Source of the DNA: Amnibacterium flavum
Lineage (GTDB): Bacteria; Actinomycetota; Actinomycetes; Actinomycetales; Microbacteriaceae
Assembly: GCF_003097495.1 (NCBI RefSeq)
Contig: NZ_QEOP01000001.1
Location: 310,001 to 374,000 of the forward strand
DNA length: 64,000 nucleotides
Reading direction: 5' to 3'
In this document: in pieces, positions 1-8,168 of the stretch
Layout of the letters: the number at the start of each line of letters is the position of its first letter
Numbering within the stretch: position 1 is the first letter of the stretch
Notes under the pieces: generated by a model
What the model was told of the DNA's origin: nothing
What the model saw: the letters and a program-made list of their open reading frames with translations, nothing else
Database searches by the model: none
Position numbers and translations under genes: made by a program

Positions 1-320
1 TCGATGATGTCCTCGACGATCAGGACCTTGCGGCCGTGGAGAGCGGTGTCGAGGTCCTTCTGAATGCGGACCACCCCGGACGAGCGGGTGCTGGTGCCGT
101 ACGAGCTGACCGCCATCCAGTCCATCTCGACGGGGAGGCTGAGCTCGCGAGCGAGGTCGGCCATCACCATGACGGCGCCCTTGAGCACACCGACGAGCAG
201 GAGGTTCTCGCCCGCGTAGTCGCGCTCGATCTCACGGCACATCTCGGCGATGCGAGCCTGGATCTGCTCTTCCGTGAGCAGGACTTCGACGAGATCGTCG
301 GCGACGTCGGCCGGGTACAT
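1..320 (-). CDS. hpt: Hypoxanthine phosphoribosyltransferase, 3' part missing
   Basis: Purine salvage enzyme transferring phosphoribose from PRPP to hypoxanthine or guanine in the cytoplasm. About 106 N-terminal residues are visible, starting MYPADV; the gene runs off the left edge. Family-typical stretches include LLVGVLKGAVMVMADLAREL (PPi-loop region), a downstream SSYGTSTRSSG flexible loop, and the start of the PRPP-binding segment (VLIVEDIID). It lies 113 bp downstream of tilS on the same strand, the usual actinobacterial tilS-hpt(-ftsH) order. That fits a housekeeping operon continuing out of the window. The truncation is only the window boundary. Confidence 0.95.
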   Translation of the reverse strand, partial: MYPADVADDLVEVLLTEEQIQARIAEMCREIERDYAGENLLLVGVLKGAVMVMADLARELSLPVEMDWMAVSSYGTSTRSSGVVRIQKDLDTALHGRKVLIVEDII

Positions 321-433
321 GGCGCTCCTAACAGGCTGGACGATGCGGGCCGTGCGGCATCCGCTGGACAGGGGCCCACCCGGGCGCGCCTCGTCTTCAC
401 GATAGTCGCGGTCGGAGGGTCGCGACGCTCACG

Positions 434-1459
434 TCAGCTGCCCTGACCTGCCGCCGCGAAGCAGATCAGGCCGTCACGACGGAAGGCCGAGACCCCGGGG
501 AGGTCGACCGCGCCCTGGCCGCGCCAGTCGGTCGCGAGGCGCGCTACCGCGAGGGTGTGGGCGCGGGTGAGCGAGACCCCGAACTCGTGCTCGACCGCCA
601 TCCGGATGACGCGCTGCCGGACCGCCGCCGGCTGGGAGACCAGGGAGGCGACGGGAAGAGCGATACCTGCCTCGGCGTGCTCGGCGATCTCCTCGAGCCA
701 TTCCTGGGCGAGGTGGTCGAGGGCTTCGGCGTCCTCGCGGAGCTGGTCGGCGGTGCGGGCGAGCGCGGCTGCGACGCCGGGACCGATCGAGTCCTCGAGT
801 GCCGGGAGCGCGGTGCGGCGGACTCGGACGCGCGCGAACCGGTCGTCGCTGTTGTGCGGGTCGGTCCAGGCCTCGAGCTCGGAGTCGGCGCAGAAGGTGG
901 TGGTGATGGCGCGGCCGACGGAGAGGAGGGGGCGCAGGTAGTTGCCGGTGTCGGCTTCCATGCCGCTCAGCGAGTCCGGGCCGGATCCGCGGGCGAGCCC
1001 GAGCAGCACGGTCTCGGCCTGGTCGTCGAGGGTGTGGCCGAGCAGGATCCGCACGGCGCCGGTCTCGACGACAGCGGCGGCGAAGGCGGCTCGACGAGCG
1101 GTGCGGGCGGCGGCTTCGAGCCCGCCCTCCGTCCCGACCTCGACGCGGGAGACGATCACCGGATCGAGACCCAGTTCGCGCGCCTGTGCCGCGGCGCGCT
1201 CCGCCACCTCGGCTGATTCGTCCTGCAGTGCGTGGTCGACGACGACGGCGCCCGCCCGGATGCCTGCCCGCGGGGCTTCGAAGGCTGTAGCGGCCGCGAG
1301 CGCGAGCGAGTCGGGACCACCGCTCAACCCGACCAGCACGAGCGGACGGGAGGCGTCCGTGCCCGCCTCCGCCTCCACCGGCGCGACCGTGCCGAGCGCC
1401 TCGCGGACCGCACGGCGGACATCGGCGATAGCGGGAGTCAGGCGGGGTCGGGAGGGCAT
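434..1459 (-). CDS. tilS: tRNA(Ile)-lysidine synthase
   Basis: Modifies the wobble cytidine of the CAU-anticodon tRNA-Ile to lysidine so that it reads AUA, using ATP and lysine. The 341-residue protein carries the PP-loop ATP-pyrophosphatase motif SGGPDS at residues 46-51 and the downstream GHTLDDQAETVLLGL segment typical of TilS. The C-terminal third is Ala/Glu-rich and less conserved, as usual for the short actinobacterial forms. It is followed by hpt on the same strand and is divergent from ppa, the classical arrangement. Recognition is secure; the exact start (MPSRPRL) is the only in-frame ATG that leaves the expected short N-terminal extension. Confidence 0.95.
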   Translation of the reverse strand: MPSRPRLTPAIADVRRAVREALGTVAPVEAEAGTDASRPLVLVGLSGGPDSLALAAATAFEAPRAGIRAGAVVVDHALQDESAEVAERAAAQARELGLDPVIVSRVEVGTEGGLEAAARTARRAAFAAAVVETGAVRILLGHTLDDQAETVLLGLARGSGPDSLSGMEADTGNYLRPLLSVGRAITTTFCADSELEAWTDPHNSDDRFARVRVRRTALPALEDSIGPGVAAALARTADQLREDAEALDHLAQEWLEEIAEHAEAGIALPVASLVSQPAAVRQRVIRMAVEHEFGVSLTRAHTLAVARLATDWRGQGAVDLPGVSAFRRDGLICFAAAGQGS

Positions 1460-1562
1460 CCACTAACGTTATTGGGTCGGCGGCGAGCCGGCGGGCCGCA
1501 TCCGGCCACCCGTACCCTCGGGCCCCGCGGGCCCGCATTCCCACGCGAGGAGCTGTGCCGCA

Positions 1563-2054
1563 ATGGCCACCTACGATGTCGTCGTCGAAATCCCCAAGGG
1601 GAGCCGCAACAAGTACGAGGTCGACCACGAGACCGGTCGCGTCTACCTCGACCGTGTGCTCTTCACCAGCTTCGTGTACCCCGTCGATTACGGATACTTC
1701 GAGGGCACTCTCGGAGGCGACGGCGACCCGCTGGACGCCCTCGTATTGCTCGAATACCCGATCTTCCCGGGCGTCGGCGTCAAGGTGCGCCCCGTCGGCG
1801 TGCTCCGCATGAGCGACGAGGCGGGATCCGACGAGAAGATCCTCGTCGTCCCTCACAAGGACCCGCGCTGGTCGCACATCCAGGACCTGACCGATGTGCC
1901 CGAGCAGACCCGCAACGAGATCGAGCACTTCTTCCGCCGCTACAAGGACCTCGAACCCGGCAAGTTCGTCAACATCGACGGCTGGGGCGACGCCGCCGAG
2001 GCCGAGAAGTTGGTCGTCGAGTCGATCGAGCGCCTGAAGACCGAAGGCCACTGA
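1563..2054 (+). CDS. ppa: Inorganic pyrophosphatase
   Basis: Soluble family I pyrophosphatase that hydrolyses PPi to phosphate and so pulls biosynthetic reactions forward. At 163 residues it has the usual bacterial length. The signature is visible: VDYGYFEGT followed by [10 protein letters not shown], which supplies the acidic metal ligands of the active site. The start [14 protein letters not shown] matches the family N-terminus. It is monocistronic, divergent from tilS, and followed by a strong hairpin. Confidence 0.97.
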   Translation: MATYDVVVEIPKGSRNKYEVDHETGRVYLDRVLFTSFVYPVDYGYFEGTLGGDGDPLDALVLLEYPIFPGVGVKVRPVGVLRMSDEAGSDEKILVVPHKDPRWSHIQDLTDVPEQTRNEIEHFFRRYKDLEPGKFVNIDGWGDAAEAEKLVVESIERLKTEGH

Positions 2055-2072
2055 GCCGGAGCGAGCCAAGTC

Positions 2073-2100
2073 GAACGCCCCCGGGAGACCGGGGGCGTTC
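2073..2100 (+). terminator. ppa terminator hairpin
   Basis: A perfect 12-bp stem (GAACGCCCCCGG with its complement) closed by a GAGA tetraloop begins 18 bp after the ppa stop codon. There is no T-run after it, which is common for terminators in high-GC actinobacteria. Confidence 0.85.
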
Positions 2101-2130
2101 TCCCGTTAACGAACCCCGCCCCACCAGGGA

Positions 2131-2337
2131 TGGGCGTTCCGGGCGAGCGCGCACGTTCCGGCCAGCCCCGCACGCCGGAACGTGCGCGTGGACCTGCCTG
2201 CGTATCGCTTGGCTCAACGGGCGACACGTAGAGAGTTCGCCAGCGCTGGCGACGGCCAGAGCCGCGCGGGGCATTCCTGCGCGCACGTTCCGGGCAACGG
2301 GGCCAGCCGTAACGTGCGCGTTCGCCCGGAACGCCCA
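2131..2337. repeat. Palindrome-rich intergenic element with 16-bp terminal inverted repeats
   Basis: The 290-bp gap between ppa and the NlpC/P60 gene holds no gene but is strongly structured. Outer 16-bp perfect inverted repeats TGGGCGTTCCGGGCGA (2131-2146) and its complement (2322-2337) enclose three further dyads: CGCGCACGTTCCGG at 2148-2161 with its perfect complement at 2175-2188, CGCGCACGTT at 2280-2289 with its complement at 2311-2320, and a perfect 16-bp palindrome at 2237-2252. The nesting resembles a REP/BIME- or MITE-like mobile palindrome; no reading frame inside is convincing. Confidence 0.75.
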
Positions 2338-2344
2338 GCGTGGG

Positions 2345-3541
2345 TCAGGCGGAGGGGCGGGCCACGTAGGCGACGCGCTCGTAGCTGCGCACCGACACCT
2401 CGCGGACGGGGACACCGTCGTAGGGCGCCTCGACCATGCGGCCGCCGCCCGTGTAGATGGTGACGTGGTACATGTCGCTGCCGTCTTCGGAGTAGAAGAT
2501 CAGATCTCCCGGCTGGGCCTGCGAGTAAGGAACGAGCTGTCCGCGGTTGCGGGCGGTGTTGTACTGCGCGGTCGCCGAGTGCCCGCCGATCGAGAGTCCT
2601 GCCGCTGCGTACGCCTTCATGGTCAGACCCGAGCAGTCCCAGCGATCGGGACCTTCACCGGCGAACTGGTAGGCATCGCCGATCTGCGCCCGCGCGAAGG
2701 CGATCGCCGTCGCCGCCTTGTCCGCGACAGGAGGCGCGACCGTTCCGGGATCGTTGATCGGGGGCGCTGCAGGGGGCGGCGGCACCGACGGGGCCGACTG
2801 CTGCTCCTTCTCGGCGGTGAGTCCCGCCTGGTAGCCGGCCTCGGCCTCGGCCGTCGTGTTCTTGAGCGACGCGAGCTGGGCGAACAGCTGGCTCTGCCGG
2901 GCCTGCTGCTCCGCGACGGCGGCGGCCGCGGCGTCGGAGGTCCGCTGCGCATCCGCGAGAGCCGCTTCGGCCTCCGACGCGAGCGCGGCACGCTGGGTGG
3001 TCGCGATCTTCGCCTGGCTCCCGAGCGATGCGGCGAGCTTCTGATCGGCGAGCGCGTCGTCGTAGATCGATTGCGACTGCTCGGACAGCTTGCTCATCGT
3101 GCCGAGCTGGTAGAGCAGATCGTCGGACTCGGAGCCGTTCAGGGCGAGGTTCATCGACAGGTCGTTGCCCGCGGCCCGGGCGAGGTGTGCGGCGAGGAGC
3201 CCGGCGCGCATCTTCGACACCTTGGCCTGCTCGCCCGCTGCGGCCGCCTTGTCGGTGAGGTCGCTCTCGCGGGCCGTCGCCTCGTCGAGGGCGGTCTTGG
3301 CGAGCTGGTACTTCTCGGCGGCGATCTGCTGAGCGCGGCCGGCCGCGTCCGCTGTCGCCTGCAGACCGGAGAGGAGCCCGTTGAGCTCGTCGACCTTGGC
3401 CGCGGCGGCGGCTTCGTTCTGCTTGGCGGCTTCGACGTCGTCCCACGACGGGTAGTCGGGTGCGGCGACGGCGGTGGAGACGCCGACGGCGGCCGTCACC
3501 GAGCCGATCACGACGGCGGAGATGGCGACCTCGGGCCGCAT
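2345..3541 (-). CDS. Secreted NlpC/P60 peptidoglycan endopeptidase (RipA-like)
   Basis: Probable cell-wall hydrolase cutting stem peptides during cell separation or growth. The chosen start gives 398 residues: a signal peptide (about 1-27, ending STAVAA), a long Ala/Glu/Lys-rich coiled coil of about 200 residues beginning DYPSWDDVEAAKQNEA, a proline-rich linker (VPPPPAAPP), and a C-terminal NlpC/P60 domain. That domain has the catalytic Cys in WDCSGLT, the His in YHVTIYTGG, and a following GGRMVEAP segment. The ATG lies 22 bp after the stop of the upstream M23 gene, so the two are probably co-transcribed. A TTG further upstream (3574) is possible but would precede a poorer signal peptide. The coiled-coil N-terminus is related to that of the M23 neighbour, implying tandem duplication and domain swap. 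Confidence 0.92.
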   Translation of the reverse strand: MRPEVAISAVVIGSVTAAVGVSTAVAAPDYPSWDDVEAAKQNEAAAAAKVDELNGLLSGLQATADAAGRAQQIAAEKYQLAKTALDEATARESDLTDKAAAAGEQAKVSKMRAGLLAAHLARAAGNDLSMNLALNGSESDDLLYQLGTMSKLSEQSQSIYDDALADQKLAASLGSQAKIATTQRAALASEAEAALADAQRTSDAAAAAVAEQQARQSQLFAQLASLKNTTAEAEAGYQAGLTAEKEQQSAPSVPPPPAAPPINDPGTVAPPVADKAATAIAFARAQIGDAYQFAGEGPDRWDCSGLTMKAYAAAGLSIGGHSATAQYNTARNRGQLVPYSQAQPGDLIFYSEDGSDMYHVTIYTGGGRMVEAPYDGVPVREVSVRSYERVAYVARPSA

Positions 3542-3563
3542 CCGTCCCGATCGCCCCCGCAGG

Positions 3564-4808
3564 CTAACCAAGTGGCGCTCCCCTGTCGCGCATGAACGGC
3601 ACCGCGTCGATGGCGGTTCCGTTGATGCGGACCTCGAAATGCAGGTGGCACGCGGTCGATGCTCCGGTCGAACCGGTGGAGGCGATGTTCTGCCCCGCAT
3701 CGACCCATTGGCCGACGTTCACGAAGATCCCGCCGGCACGGATGTGCGCGTAGCCGGTGGAGACACCCGAACCGTGGTCGATGAGGACGAAGTTGCCGTA
3801 GGTGCCGTTGGGGCCCGCGTAGATGACGGTGCCGCCGGTCGCGGCGTAGATCGGTGCCGAGCATCCGGTGCCGAGGTCGGTTCCGCGGTGGAACGCGTTG
3901 GCGCCGGCCGGCTGGCTGGGACGAGGCCCGAAGTTGTCGGTGATGCGGCCGCTTCCGGGGCGCGCCCAACCCTGGTCGCTGAGCTGCCCGTAGTCGCCGG
4001 ATGCTCCGCTCGCAGCGGCCGCGGCCGCTGCCGCCTTGCGACGCTCTTCGACTCCGGCCTGGTACTGCTCGGTGGTGGCGGCGGTCGCATCCTTCAGCGC
4101 GGCGAGCTGCTGCGTGAGGGTGATGTTCATCTCCTGCTGCTGCGCGAGCTGCTCCTGCGCGGCCTGTGACGCGGCGGCGGCTTCGGCGAGCTTGGCCTCG
4201 GCCTCGACGCGGAGCTTCTCGCGTTCGGTGCGGGCGACCTGGGCCTGGTCGGTGAGCGCCTGGGCTGCGTTCTTGGTCTCGACCGCTGCGGAGTAGAGGC
4301 CGCTGTTGATCTCGGCGAGCTTCGACGCCTGACCGAGCTTGGAGAGGAACTGATCGGCCTGCCCGTCGCCGCCGAGCATGAGGTCGGTGCTGAGGTCGGA
4401 TCCGCCGGTGCGGTAGAGCTGGGCGGCGAGGAGTCCGGCACGCGCGGTCGCAGCCTCGGCCTCGACCTTGCTCGCGTCGGCCTGAGCCTGGAGGGAGTTG
4501 GCGCGGAAGTCGGCCTCGTCGAAGGCGTCCTGGGCGACCTGATATTCGGCACCGCGCTGATCGGCGATCGCCTGGGTCGCGGCGACCTGAGCCTCGGAGT
4601 CGGCGATGAGGCCTTCGATGCGCGTGATCTCGGCGGCCTTGCTGGCCTCGTTCGCCTTGGCGTTCTGGACGTCCTGCCAGCTCGGATAATCGACCGCCCA
4701 TGCCGGCGCCGATGTGAGGCTGATGACCGCGAGGACCGCAGCGCTCAGAGCGAGCACCCGCGTGCCGACGCGTGACCGAAGACCTCGTGCAGACGTATTC
4801 GTACGCAC
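3564..4808 (-). CDS. Secreted M23-family (LytM-type) peptidase with coiled coil
   Basis: Predicted peptidoglycan hydrolase or hydrolase activator at the cell surface. It has a signal peptide ending SAPAWA and a coiled coil of roughly 210 residues beginning DYPSWQDVQNAKANEA, nearly the same opening as in the NlpC/P60 neighbour. The C-terminal M23 domain has the zinc ligands in HRGTDLG and HLHFEV, so it looks catalytically competent rather than degenerate. The GTG at 4808 was chosen because AGGGGGTGA lies five bases upstream; a GTG at 4817 is the alternative. This arrangement of EnvC/PcsB/RipC-like coiled coil plus hydrolase domain is typical of proteins controlled by FtsEX, which is not in the window. 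Confidence 0.9.
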   Translation of the reverse strand: MRTNTSARGLRSRVGTRVLALSAAVLAVISLTSAPAWAVDYPSWQDVQNAKANEASKAAEITRIEGLIADSEAQVAATQAIADQRGAEYQVAQDAFDEADFRANSLQAQADASKVEAEAATARAGLLAAQLYRTGGSDLSTDLMLGGDGQADQFLSKLGQASKLAEINSGLYSAAVETKNAAQALTDQAQVARTEREKLRVEAEAKLAEAAAASQAAQEQLAQQQEMNITLTQQLAALKDATAATTEQYQAGVEERRKAAAAAAAASGASGDYGQLSDQGWARPGSGRITDNFGPRPSQPAGANAFHRGTDLGTGCSAPIYAATGGTVIYAGPNGTYGNFVLIDHGSGVSTGYAHIRAGGIFVNVGQWVDAGQNIASTGSTGASTACHLHFEVRINGTAIDAVPFMRDRGAPLG

Positions 4809-4993
4809 GCCGATCACCCCCTGGAACAGTCGAACTCCGTCCGACAGTAGCCCGGAGCCCGGGCCAGCGGGGCAGCGACACCCAACATTCGACCTTTGGA
4901 TGAGGCCCCAGAACGTGGGCGACGCGCCCTCGGTTGGCGCCCGCGCCGATTCGCCTCTATGCTTGCTGACCGGTGAGTTTCTTCACAGGGACC

Positions 4994-5066
4994 GGCCCCA
5001 TCGTTTAGCGGCCTAGGACGTCGCCCTTTCACGGCGATAACACGGGTTCGAATCCCGTTGGGGTCA
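4994..5066 (+). tRNA. tRNA-Glu (anticodon TTC)
   Basis: A 73-nt cloverleaf: acceptor stem GGCCCCA pairs with TGGGGTC (one G-T pair), the anticodon stem-loop is TCGCC-CTTTCAC-GGCGA, and the T arm contains GGTTCGAATCC. Discriminator A; CCA is not encoded. First of three tRNAs in tandem. Confidence 0.97.
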
Positions 5067-5097
5067 CAAAGCTCTAGAGTTGGAACACACCAAGTAA

Positions 5098-5171
5098 GGC
5101 CCTGTAGCGCAGTTGGTTAGCGTGCCGCCCTGTCACGGCGGAGGTCGCGGGTTCAAGTCCCGTCAGGGTCG
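5098..5171 (+). tRNA. tRNA-Asp (anticodon GTC)
   Basis: A 74-nt cloverleaf with acceptor GGCCCTG/CAGGGTC, anticodon stem-loop CCGCC-CTGTCAC-GGCGG and T loop GGTTCAAGTCC. Discriminator G; no encoded CCA. It follows tRNA-Glu by 31 bp. Confidence 0.97.
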
Positions 5172-5178
5172 CGGAGGC

Positions 5179-5206
5179 GGCCCTCCCCTCGGGGAGGGCC
5201 TTCTTT
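5179..5206 (+). terminator. Terminator after tRNA-Asp
   Basis: A perfect 9-bp stem GGCCCTCCC/GGGAGGGCC with a CTCG loop is followed by TTCTTT. It separates the Glu-Asp tRNA pair from tRNA-Phe, which probably has its own promoter. Confidence 0.85.
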
Positions 5207-5234
5207 CACTCGGCTTGCGAGAGATCGCGAGCAC

Positions 5235-5307
5235 GGCTCTGTAGCTCAGTTGGTAGAGCGCACGACTGAAAATCGTGAGGTCACGGGATCGACGCCCGTC
5301 GGAGCCA
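5235..5307 (+). tRNA. tRNA-Phe (anticodon GAA)
   Basis: A 73-nt cloverleaf with acceptor GGCTCTG/CGGAGCC, D arm AGCTCAGTTGGTAGAGC and anticodon loop CTGAAAA. The T loop reads GGATCGACGCC instead of the usual TTCGAAT (T loop ATCGACG), a small deviation. A T-run (5341-5347) follows about 35 bp downstream with only a weak hairpin. Confidence 0.95.
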
Positions 5308-5403
5308 CTGCCTCGTTTCCGGGCTTCTACCGGGAGCGGGGCTTTTTTTCCGCAGCGAATCGCGAGAGCGAGAGCCGAGTTCGACGGTTCGCGCGTCGGC
5401 ATC

Positions 5404-5775
5404 TCACGAACGCGGTCGGGTTGCAGCCGGGTTCTCGGCCACACCCCATTCGACCAGCGGCTGCAAGGCCGCCATGAGTCGCTGACCCCGCGCCGACAGC
5501 ACGTAGAGGGCATGAGCGGGAGTGGTGGGGACGACAGTCCGCTCGACGAGTCCCTGCACTTCGAGTTCTTTGAGTCGCTGCGAGAGCAGACGGCCGGATA
5601 GGCCGTCGACGGCATGGGTGATCTCGCCGAAGCGGTGTGCGCCGCGGGAGATGCTGAGCAGGATCGCGCCCGTCCAGCGCCGACCCACGAGTTCGATCGC
5701 GGTCTGGAATCCGCGACACTCCTCCTCGTCGAGGATCGACGGCTGAGGACGGAGATCGGTTACTGAAGCACTCAT
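5404..5775 (-). CDS. HxlR-family transcriptional regulator
   Basis: A 123-residue winged-helix protein of the HxlR/MarR-like group. Characteristic segments are ELVGRRWTGAILLSI, FGEITHAVDGLSGRLLSQRL (recognition helix region) and the wing LVERTVVPTTPAHALYVLS. Such proteins often repress or activate a neighbouring oxidoreductase gene in response to reactive aldehydes or quinones. It is divergent from the LLM gene at 5843, its likely target. A TACAAT -10-like hexamer ends 8 nt before the ATG on the minus strand, suggesting a leaderless or near-leaderless mRNA. Confidence 0.9.
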   Translation of the reverse strand: MSASVTDLRPQPSILDEEECRGFQTAIELVGRRWTGAILLSISRGAHRFGEITHAVDGLSGRLLSQRLKELEVQGLVERTVVPTTPAHALYVLSARGQRLMAALQPLVEWGVAENPAATRPRS

Positions 5776-5776
5776 T

Positions 5777-5791
5777 GTTACTGATTGTAAC
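5777..5791. promoter_or_regulatory. Inverted repeat GTTAC-N5-GTAAC, candidate HxlR operator
   Basis: GTTACTGATTGTAAC sits directly before the HxlR start codon in the 67-bp divergent gap and overlaps the TACAAT -10-like element of that gene, so a bound repressor would block its own transcription. Assignment to HxlR rests on position only. Confidence 0.5.
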
Positions 5792-5842
5792 TATGTAATC
5801 TGACGATTCGTCCCGGCGCCGAGCGCGCGCAGGATCGACGCC

Positions 5843-6742
5843 ATGGTCGATTACGGACACCCCATCAGCTTCGGAATCAGCATCGATCCGACGTCCGCCG
5901 GTTTCGCGCAGGCGCTGAGCCTGGCGCACCAGGCTGACGCGGCGGGCCTTGAATATCTGGCGGTTCAGGATCACCCCTACCAGCCCTCTCACCTCGACGC
6001 CCTGTCGCTCATGTCGATCCTCGTCGACCGAACGGACCGGATCGCTGTCGTATCCGACGTGCTCGATCTGCAGCTCCGGCCACCCACGATGCTTGCGAAA
6101 GCCGCTGCGTCGCTCGCGACAATGGCCGGAGGCCGGGTGCACCTCGGCGTCGGTGGCGGAGCCACCGGCCAGGGGATCGCCGCGATGGGCGGCACTCCGC
6201 GGCGCGGCATCGAGATGGTGGCCTACACCGAGGAAGCCATCCAGATTCTGAAGTGGGCGCTTCGAGGCGAGGTGGTCCAGATCAGCAGCCCCCGGCATCG
6301 GGTCGCCGGATACCAGGCGGGGCCGATCCCTCTACGGCCGGTAGAGGTGTGGGTGGGCAGCCAGATGCCGCGGATGCTCGCCGTCACGGGCCGGTCGGGC
6401 GATGGATGGGTGTCGCCCCTCAACATCTACATCCCGCCCGAGGAGGTGCCCGCACGTCAGCAGATGATCGACGGCGCAGCCCGCGCTGCAGGGCGTGAAC
6501 CGCGGGAGATACGGCGCATCTACAACGTCACCGGCGCGATCGGGGCTTTCCGAGGAGGCAACGGCCTCGTCGGCCCCGTGGAGATGTGGGTAGACACCCT
6601 CGCGGAGTGGACGGTCGAGCTCGGCTTCGACACTTTCATCTTCTGGCCGGCGATCGATGCCCCGCGCCAGCTCGCGATCTTCACTTCGGAGGTCGTCCCC
6701 GCTGTTCGCGCACGAGTGTCGGACGCGAGGGCACGGTCATGA
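5843..6742 (+). CDS. LLM-class flavin-dependent oxidoreductase
   Basis: A 299-residue luciferase-like TIM-barrel protein using F420 or FMN. It opens with PISFGISIDPTSAGF, followed by the family pattern AGLEYLAVQDHPYQP, the GGRVHLGVGGGATG segment after the fourth strand, and VWVGSQMPRMLAVTGRSGDGW near the flavin phosphate site. LLM proteins of actinobacteria are often F420-dependent, but the cofactor cannot be read from sequence with certainty. The stop overlaps the start of the downstream FAD-linked oxidase (ATGA), so the two enzymes are translationally coupled and probably act on the same compound. Confidence 0.9.
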   Translation: MVDYGHPISFGISIDPTSAGFAQALSLAHQADAAGLEYLAVQDHPYQPSHLDALSLMSILVDRTDRIAVVSDVLDLQLRPPTMLAKAAASLATMAGGRVHLGVGGGATGQGIAAMGGTPRRGIEMVAYTEEAIQILKWALRGEVVQISSPRHRVAGYQAGPIPLRPVEVWVGSQMPRMLAVTGRSGDGWVSPLNIYIPPEEVPARQQMIDGAARAAGREPREIRRIYNVTGAIGAFRGGNGLVGPVEMWVDTLAEWTVELGFDTFIFWPAIDAPRQLAIFTSEVVPAVRARVSDARARS

Positions 6743-8031
6743 AGCGTTCCGACGTGCCATTCCGTCTACGCGACGGAGCGGTCCTGCCGGGCGATCCCCT
6801 CTATCGGCGTCTTCGCTCGACCTACACCACCCGACACTCCCCCGCCCTCGTCCTATTGCCGACAAGCGACAGCCAGGTCGCCGAAGCCCTCGCGTTCGCG
6901 CGATCGACCGACCTGCCGCTCGCCATCCGCAGCGGCGGGCACGGTCTGAGCGGACGGTCATCGAACGACGGCGGCATCGTCATCGACCTCTCGTCGATGA
7001 AGCGGATCGAGGTGGCTGATCGGCGGCGCCGCCTCGTCCGCGTACAGGCCGGCGCTCGCTGGGCCGAGGTCGCCCGGGCTCTGGACCCGCACGGACTCGC
7101 GATCAGCTCCGGCGACCACGGAAACGTCGGAGTGGGCGGACTCGCCACGGCCGGCGGGGCCGGCTGGCTGGCCCGCAGTTACGGACTCACCATCGATCGG
7201 ATTCGCGCCGCCACCGTGGTGCTGGCCGATGGCCGGATCGTGCATACCGATGCCGACAACGAGCCCGACCTGCTCTGGGCCGTCCGCGGAGCGGGAGACA
7301 CCGTCGGCGTGGTCACGGACTTCACCATCGAGGCCATCGAGCTCGACGCCATAGGAATCGCCCAGATCGCCATCGAGGTCGACCGTCGCGGCGTAGGCCT
7401 GCAGCGCTGGTCGGAGCACATGGCCGGCGCGCCTCGAGAACTCACGACGAACGGGATCCTTGGCTCCGACGGACGGAGTCACATCCTCCAGCTGACCGCC
7501 GTAGCCAGCGTCGGCGATCCCGAGCGGATCCGCTCGCTGATCGAGCCGGTGGCGCGCCTCGGCGTTCGCGCCCTCAGCGTGACGGCGCAGCTCGGCCGTT
7601 ACTCCATGCTCGTATCGGCAGGTCACCTCCACCCCAACCTGGGACAGCAGCGCTCGACGACCACCAACGCCTTGTTCCCGACTCTCACGGCTGACAGCGC
7701 GGAAGCCCTGATGCAGGTGACCTCGCACCCTCTCGGCCCACTCGTGCAGCTGCGTTCACTGGGCGGCGCGGTGAACGACCTCGATGCGACAGCGACGGCA
7801 TATCCCCACCGGGATCAGCAGGTGCTCGCGATCGTGAGCGCCTTCCCGCCCGCCGGTGTACGAGAACTCGGGCTCGCGTCGCGTCCGCTCTGGCCTCATG
7901 CCGGAGGCGCTTATCGCAACTTCGAAAGCCACCCGACCGCCGCCACCGTCGAGCGTGCCTACGGCGCCTCGTCCGAACGGGTGCGGCTGACCGCACTGTC
8001 CTACGACCCCTCGGGCGTGTTCGCCGACTGA
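6739..8031 (+). CDS. FAD-linked oxidase (PCMH/BBE type)
   Basis: A 430-residue berberine-bridge-enzyme-like flavoprotein. The PCMH FAD-binding domain carries RSGGHGLSGRSSNDGG, whose His is the usual 8-alpha FAD attachment site. The GVGGLATAGGAGW segment has no Cys, so bicovalent flavin is not expected. The C-terminal BBE motif is present (ERAYG, then ALSYDPSGVF). Members oxidise alcohols, sugars or alkaloids with oxygen. The ATG at 6739 overlaps the LLM stop. Substrate unknown. Confidence 0.9.
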   Translation: MKRSDVPFRLRDGAVLPGDPLYRRLRSTYTTRHSPALVLLPTSDSQVAEALAFARSTDLPLAIRSGGHGLSGRSSNDGGIVIDLSSMKRIEVADRRRRLVRVQAGARWAEVARALDPHGLAISSGDHGNVGVGGLATAGGAGWLARSYGLTIDRIRAATVVLADGRIVHTDADNEPDLLWAVRGAGDTVGVVTDFTIEAIELDAIGIAQIAIEVDRRGVGLQRWSEHMAGAPRELTTNGILGSDGRSHILQLTAVASVGDPERIRSLIEPVARLGVRALSVTAQLGRYSMLVSAGHLHPNLGQQRSTTTNALFPTLTADSAEALMQVTSHPLGPLVQLRSLGGAVNDLDATATAYPHRDQQVLAIVSAFPPAGVRELGLASRPLWPHAGGAYRNFESHPTAATVERAYGASSERVRLTALSYDPSGVFAD

Positions 8032-8133
8032 GGTACTCACGGCCGCCGTGATCTCGCATCACCACCGCAGCGAGGGCACGCGCAGACCAGGCGGGGAATA
8101 GGACGGTAGCGGAGAGGCTTATCCCTGACACGG

Positions 8134-8145
8134 TCAATATATTGC
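8134..8145. promoter_or_regulatory. Candidate GntR operator copy 1 (TCAATATATTGC)
   Basis: Eleven of twelve bases match the perfect palindrome GCAATATATTGC found at the GntR gene at 10757. The site lies 23 bp upstream of the thioredoxin-reductase-like start codon and is very A/T-rich for this genome. It probably overlaps the promoter of that gene. Confidence 0.65.
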
Positions 8146-8168
8146 ATATCAGAGGAATGGAGCGAGTC

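Noticed and set aside
474-2069. A 531-codon open frame on the minus strand through tilS and ppa.
   Set aside because: Low-complexity Arg/Pro/Gly sequence antisense to ppa and out of frame with tilS.
1232-3595. A 787-codon open frame on the plus strand across tilS, ppa and the NlpC/P60 gene.
   Set aside because: It overlaps three recognised genes in other frames, is Arg/Gly-rich with no family motif, and is a typical high-GC shadow.
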